NCBI GenBank assembly: GCA_035048495.1
Contig: CM068553.1
Span: 14,571,190-14,635,189 of the forward strand
Source: Euptelea pleiosperma
Taxonomy: Eukaryota > Streptophyta > Magnoliopsida > Ranunculales > Eupteleaceae
Length of the DNA: 64,000 nt
Reading direction: 5' to 3'
Shown here piece by piece: positions 59,301 through 64,000 of this stretch (positions are counted from its first letter, which is position 1; every line of letters starts with the position of its first letter). The notes under the pieces are model-generated. The model was not told the origin of the DNA. It worked only from the letters and a program-made list of their open reading frames with translations, and did not search any database. Made by a program: the position numbers and the translations under genes.

Positions 59301-62300
59301 AGAGAAGAAAATAGAACAAAGTAAGAAGGCGCTAATCAAATACCATAAAAATAAGAACTAAATGATATCTTGTGCGAAAGGAAAGCACTATATATCAAAA
59401 GGGGAAAAAAAGAAAGAAAGGACAGCACATAAGGCTACCTCATAAACTCTCTGTTGCGAAAGAGACAAGCGACCAGGTTTAGGGCGGAGGGCTTCTGGTA
59501 CTACACCCATAGGTCCTTGTGTATAAGTACTTGCATCAAAATATGTAGGACCAACACCCTCTCTATGCTTCCTTCTTAGAGCAAGCTGCCCAGCTATGTC
59601 CCCATCAATAGTTTGCAGTGCCTGCCAACGCAGAAACACAGCATATAAGATGCTCACAAAGTAAAATAGCACTAGCACAGTGAATTATAAGGTTAGGACC
59701 ATATCATCAGTATTCAACATCCTATGTGTATGACCTATCCTTCAAATAATTTGAAAACAATTCAAGTTTCACGGTCAGTTATTTGCAAAATAATCTGAAC
59801 AAGCAATTATGTTGTCAACATAACAGTTCCCAATCTGAACAATTCGAGTATGCTAATGTGGGACAATCAGTATCAATGAAGACATGCAGTTTTAACTTTA
59901 GAGTTTTATATATTTGCTTGCGTTGAAACGACATTTACAAGTTACGACTTTTATGAGGAACCCTTATAATCTTAGCTCGCTCAGTTAAAAACACAAAAAG
60001 AACCCAAATTGCAGGATGTTTTGCACCAATTGGATGGGAATTGGGGGTAAAATGAACATAATGGAACTAAGAGTATGACTCAGTTTTAAGATTCAAAGAG
60101 GCACTTCTCCAATTCTGTCTCTTTACATGCTGAAACTATGGGATCTCTATAAATTTCAATACTCTTCTAAGTGTTCATTGCGAGGCAAGTTAGGAGTTCG
60201 ATATACACCGCTTATGGACAAATTTGGACCGGGCACAAAGTATTTTTGACCATCCATGTTAGTATGTTACAGACACTACATTTAGTTTAAAGTTTCGGCC
60301 GAAACCGAAATGTTTCGGTTTCGGTACATGCCGATACAAGATACAGGTTTGTATCGGAAAACTCAAAGTTTCGGCTCAGTTTCGGACCAAAACCACCGAA
60401 ACTTCCGAAACTACTACCGAAACTATGACCAAAACTACCGAAACTCTTTCATTATGGTTTCACCAAGTTTCGGACCGAAACCACCGAAACTGCTGAAACG
60501 TTTCGGTTTCGCCCGCGACCGAAACCGAAACGAAACCAACGACTTTGAACAATCATTACCTAAAATATGCTGTGTCAGACACATGCACCGTATTCACGTG
60601 TCAGACATATGCCAACCCTTCTATTTAAACAAATATTAATTTATCATAAATATCTTGCTTTCTATTATTTTCTGTACAACATTTATTTGATTTTCATGCC
60701 AATCAACTTATCTAAATGCGTCCTTTCAATATCATACACTTACAGGAACTAAATTACTTAATATATCCCAAAATATATAGGATAAACCTATGTAAAACAA
60801 TGACATGAACATATCGGTGTCCACATAGATATGAGTAGACAAATCCGTACACAAGTATCATTTAATATTCTAGTTACACTTAAATCAGAAAACATTTTTA
60901 AAAGAGAACATTTCTAATCTTATAATTGACCATAGAGTTGTTTAACAGTTTTCAAACCATAGAGCTGTCCAATAATTTAATTAGTTCAAGTAGAGGGAAA
61001 ACTATCAAATAACCACAATTGTGTTTAACTTAATAAAGTAGCATATGGAAAATGGAAACACACAAGCCCACCTTTGGTTGCAAAAGAATGTCGGCGTGTC
61101 TGACACCACGACACGTTGTCCAACACGGCAAGTTTTCAAAAAATGAGGTCTCCATGTTGTATAGGAATAAACTGCACAGACGTGTCGGCTATCCAGTTTC
61201 TTGAGGCCGGTGTGTCTAACACTTTGTCTTTGTGTTTAATATTAAAACACATGTTTATATCTAAGTTACAAAGTTGCCTAGCAAAAAAAAGGAATTCACA
61301 AAGTTGACAGTCCAAAAGAAAGCTCCTGACTGGTGATCTGGATGAAGTGGCAGCTTTATTTTACACTGTGGTCCATCCCAGAGTAGTCTTAAGTTCTTAA
61401 CACATTGAAGGTTCTGAATGCAGAAGAAGAGTGCGACATGGTACCTGGCCCCTATATATTAGGTCAACTATATAGGAAATGTCTATTTTTCATGTTCGCA
61501 GCACTAGAAAATAAAAAGGGAGTGGTTCCATCATGCACACCCAATTCTCTCATTCCTTATCGGCAACACCACAAGGTTGACCGATCAAGGTCTGAGGAGC
61601 ACAGAAAATGAATAAAGATGTTAAATGTAAGTTAGAGAAGTATATTATAGCCTTGATCAGTTGCATAGAGGTTAGAGTGATGGTTCCTATTCAACCAACT
61701 CCCTCATATCAGCCTATCAGATTTTCATGAGAGGATCATAGAATCTACGAGTTGGGCTACATCGTCATTTTCTCTAGAGGTCGCATCATATGGCGATTGC
61801 TCCCTTTTGTGATATGTTGGGGCTTGTGGCAAGAACACAATCTTAGAATCTTTGAAGGGAGATGTCAGAGGAGAATATTATTCTTAACATCAAAGGTCTT
61901 CTATTCTACTGGTCCAAATCATTTCTCGAGTGCCGTGGCTTGCTCTTCGAGGATTTCGTCGTCCGTTGGGATCTGATTTGTCGGAGAGATACAGTAGTTT
62001 CCTTTTCTTTTCTTTTTTTCTTTTCTTTCTCTGGTTTGTATGTAGCTTTTGCCTCTAAAAGGTCATCTCAACCTCTTGGGTCCCTTTGTATCTTTGCTTC
62101 TCTCTTCTATACAAGTTGCACTTACCAAAAAATAAAAAAGAGGATCATAGACCAACCTCATGCAACATTATATGATGGATTCAGCCCCTCCTAGGGTGCA
62201 TTGTTTTTTTGTGAGACAACACTATTTAGGGAGACTATAATGAATTCAGCCAACCCAATCACCCCCAGAAGATATCTTGTACCCACTACAAAAAAAAATT

Positions 62301-64000
62301 CAAGACAAATCAAGTTGTATGAATGAAGTTCGGCTGTCAACAAAACACAGAGACTATAATGGGTAACTATCAAAGGGGGATAAATTTCTACAGAGCCTTA
62401 AGATTACAAAGACTAGATTGCCTGTAGGTGTTCGTCCATGTATTTGTATATCAGAGTAAAAAGTTGATGAAATATTACATAAAAGCTCAATCAGAAGAGA
62501 GAAAATAGCAAACCAACCTTCTCCGTTGCAGCTTGTTCAACCACTGCGCAACCTAGATCAAGGTTATCATTTGTAACAAGCTGCACAGCTTGTTCAAGAA
62601 GTTCACTTGCAAGATTTAAGGACTGAAGCAAATTTCTCAGGTGATTTGAAATGGAAACACGAAGAGGTTCCTAGCAATGATCACAACACCATTGTTACTT
62701 CAGAACAATGAAAGCAGAAAATAATTCATTAGCAATTTCTAAGCAATTTGCATAGAAAACCGATGGTTCTCGTGGAGTATAGCATTGCATCTCAAACAAA
62801 TAATGACATAAGGGAACACCAATAGGCATCAATAAGGGAGGAGAAGAAACCTTGCATGTGACGTGAGCTAAACTTCCTGCTAGACTTGCCACCATCAAGT
62901 GCGCAGCATTATATATGCGGCTTTCATCTGATTCCATGGCATAGTCCTACATTATGTGAAACAAAGCATAAATAGTAGAGAATATAAACACAAATTTCTG
63001 GCCAAAACCATAGATACAGATGAGACAGAAATAATGGCAGCATCTAACCTTTAAAACAAGTTCTTTTGTTGTCTGAATTGCTATAGTAACACTGCGCTGA
63101 ACAACTGGAGACATTATCTCTTTGATGGCCCTCTCCATAGCCGCTGGAACAACTCTGTTGTAAATAATTGGGTTAAGATTCACCAACTAAGCTTACATAC
63201 AGAAAAAAAAAAAAAACTAAGATTACCTTGCATAGAACAGGTGGCAGTATTACTTGGTAAACTAGAAGTAAGTGGTTATATTAACAATTCCAAACCTCTG
63301 AAAGGGCGCTTGTAGGCCCAAAGCATTAAGCTTTTGATTGACAATAACGTGAGTTCCGATATTAGGGATTGGTGTGGGCAGCTGCAAAAGAACCCCTAGC
63401 TTTTTAGTAAAGCACGCCAATCAATCAATTCTTTGGAATTAGGACACCAAAGAGGCAAGTACAGACTGCAACCAGACCTGACTAACAGAGAACGATGACT
63501 GGGAAGGAGTAACTTGTGACAATCCCTGACCAGAAGGAAGCCGTTCAGATAAGCTTAAGACTGCCATTTTTTCATCCTCCACCAACAGACCCGGAGCAAG
63601 GTGAAGGGGAGCAGTATACTACAGCCACCAGATGCATCGACAGTAAACATACTAGGAGAGAACTACAAGAACTGCTTACTTCCAGACAAGGAAAATTCAA
63701 GCCAAATACAAACCTGAGATATTACAGTTGAATGGCCACCAGGGTGAGACGGATTGGCAACCTCGGACTGCAGCTCAACTTGACTTAATGTAGGAACCAT
63801 TCCTGAGTTGACTTCAGCAACCATTTGTGGCTGGGATAACCCAACATCTTTGTTGGAAAAATCAGGATTTCCTTCTACTTCCCTAACCCGATCTTTCAGA
63901 AGAGAAGTTGGTTTAACGTCTTTCATATCCACACCAAGGTTCTTAAATAAGACCTAAAATGCCAAAAAAGGGATAAGACATGAAATATATAGTAGCAAAA
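50132..64000 (-). CDS. CCR4-NOT complex scaffold NOT1 (CNOT1), C-terminal 1262 aa, 28 exons in window
   Basis: Partial: the 5' end lies beyond 64000. Exons: 63953-63714, 63576-63478, 63381-63296, 63154-63049, 62946-62851, 62670-62518, 59621-59439, 59293-59049, 58936-58801, 58710-58585, 58126-58082, 57837-57760, 57678-57562, 54998-54872, 54788-54685, 54583-54446, 54339-54205, 53870-53724, 53638-53501, 53231-53085, 53011-52950, 52121-51968, 51879-51688, 51578-51474, 51346-51212, 50980-50738, 50491-50390, 50281-50132. All keep frame (3789 nt). NOT1 scaffolds the cytoplasmic mRNA deadenylase. The first exon ([15 protein letters not shown]) closes the CAF1-binding region. Exons 2-7 are the DUF3819 CNOT9-binding domain ([37 protein letters not shown]). 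A Ser/Gly-rich linker follows. The final exons are the Not1 domain binding NOT2/NOT3 ([53 protein letters not shown]). No damage seen. Confidence 0.97.
52269..52515. repeat. 123-bp tandem duplication in a CNOT1 intron
   Basis: Two adjacent copies begin TAGAATTGGATATAATCAAC (about 52268 and 52391) and end GACCAGTATAGCGTATATAT. They differ at only a few positions. They lie in the intron between exons 53011-52950 and 52121-51968. Confidence 0.92.
53283..53318. repeat. (GT)n(GA)n compound microsatellite in a CNOT1 intron
   Basis: A run of GT repeats changes directly into GA repeats. It is intronic. Confidence 0.95.
55423..55975. mobile_element. Tourist-like MITE (553 bp) with TTA target duplication in a CNOT1 intron
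   Basis: The left end GGGCCCGTTTGGCAACAC and the inverted right end (GTGTTGCCAAACAGGCCC) match at 17 of 18 bases. TTA flanks both sides (55420-55422, 55976-55978). Subterminal text is rich in AGCAAAAAGTAACTT and AAGTTGCTT-type inverted words. There is no transposase. Termini and duplication fit PIF/Harbinger MITEs. It sits between CNOT1 exons 57678-57562 and 54998-54872. Confidence 0.92.
56800..57370. repeat. Retroposon-like segments and a 72-bp tandem duplication
   Basis: CCTTATCCCATCGATATGGG plus GTCAGCTACACAAATC (about 56822-56860) and CCTTATCCCAAATGTTTGGG plus GTCAGTAACATGAATC (about 57308-57345) are copies of one dispersed repeat, with an inverted relative near 55265-55315. Between them, 57155-57303 is a tandem pair of a 72-bp unit (TTATACAAAAYGYAAAACAT ... 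GCATTCATCATTATCAT). Confidence 0.65.
60280..60550. repeat. CCGAAAC/GTTTCGG-rich palindromic repeat
   Basis: CCGAAACC and GGTTTCGG words alternate throughout, giving extensive inverted complementarity (for example GTTTCGGTTTCGGTACATGC against GTTTCGGTTTCGCCCGCGACC). The 109-codon ORF over it is a by-product of the repeat. Related TTTCGG text occurs at 43690-44330. It lies in the 2.9-kb CNOT1 intron. Confidence 0.75.
61743..62138 (+). mobile_element. 5'-truncated LINE with perfect 13-bp target duplication
   Basis: The fragment encodes [20 protein letters not shown] and IFEG, then, in another frame, [20 protein letters not shown] and RWDLICR: the C-terminal end of plant LINE ORF2. It ends in an A-rich tail (CAAAAAATAAAAA). 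AGAGGATCATAGA flanks both sides (61730-61742 and 62139-62151), the signature of target-primed reverse transcription. It sits antisense in a CNOT1 intron, between exons 62670-62518 and 59621-59439. Confidence 0.93.

Noticed and set aside
60310..60639. 109-codon ORF with [17 protein letters not shown] text
   Set aside because: Translation of the CCGAAAC repeat, not a protein with real composition.

Overview
The window is nuclear DNA from a flowering plant with a repeat-rich genome and long introns. Genes are split by GT-AG introns and protein families are plant-typical (AKR4-type aldo-keto reductase, plant GDSL lipase, UVR8-like and F-box fragments). PIF/Harbinger, MULE, Helitron, LINE and TRIM elements fill introns and spacers. 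Lineage cannot be fixed from sequence alone.

Four real genes were assembled exon by exon, with reading frame kept across every junction. (1) 18375-37451 (+): 2-phosphoglycerate-kinase-like P-loop NTPase, 15 exons, 453 aa. (2) 42242-37962 (-): GDSL esterase/lipase, 5 exons, 351 aa. (3) 46757-43419 (-): aldo-keto reductase, 5 exons, 315 aa. (4) >64000-50132 (-): C-terminal 1262 aa of CCR4-NOT scaffold NOT1/CNOT1, 28 exons, with the 5' part beyond the window.

Bases 1-18330 are a transposon-dominated zone with no intact host gene. They hold a duplicated fragment of the P-loop gene (4459-5067) and a stack of insertions. In my reading a Helitron (8111-18326) carries one UVR8-like exon and F-box remains. 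A Harbinger element (10177-16366) with a decayed transposase and SANT-like ORF sits inside it, and a 264-bp TRIM and a MULE-type MITE sit inside the Harbinger. The Helitron ends 48 bp before the P-loop gene's ATG. From 18.3 to 37.5 kb the P-loop gene's introns host a LINE, a Tourist MITE, an intact MULE MITE with 9-bp target duplication, a LINE tail and several tandem duplications. From 37.9 to 47 kb the two metabolic genes lie tail to head, with small palindromic repeats around them. Bases 47.0-50.1 kb are spacer. The CNOT1 introns contain a Harbinger MITE, a LINE fragment with a perfect 13-bp target duplication and a CCGAAA-rich repeat.

The genes do not form a functional cluster. The novelty lies in transposon architecture, gene-fragment duplication and a few unusual residues and splice sites. 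I found no convincing new biological system, and no tRNA, rRNA or CRISPR array.
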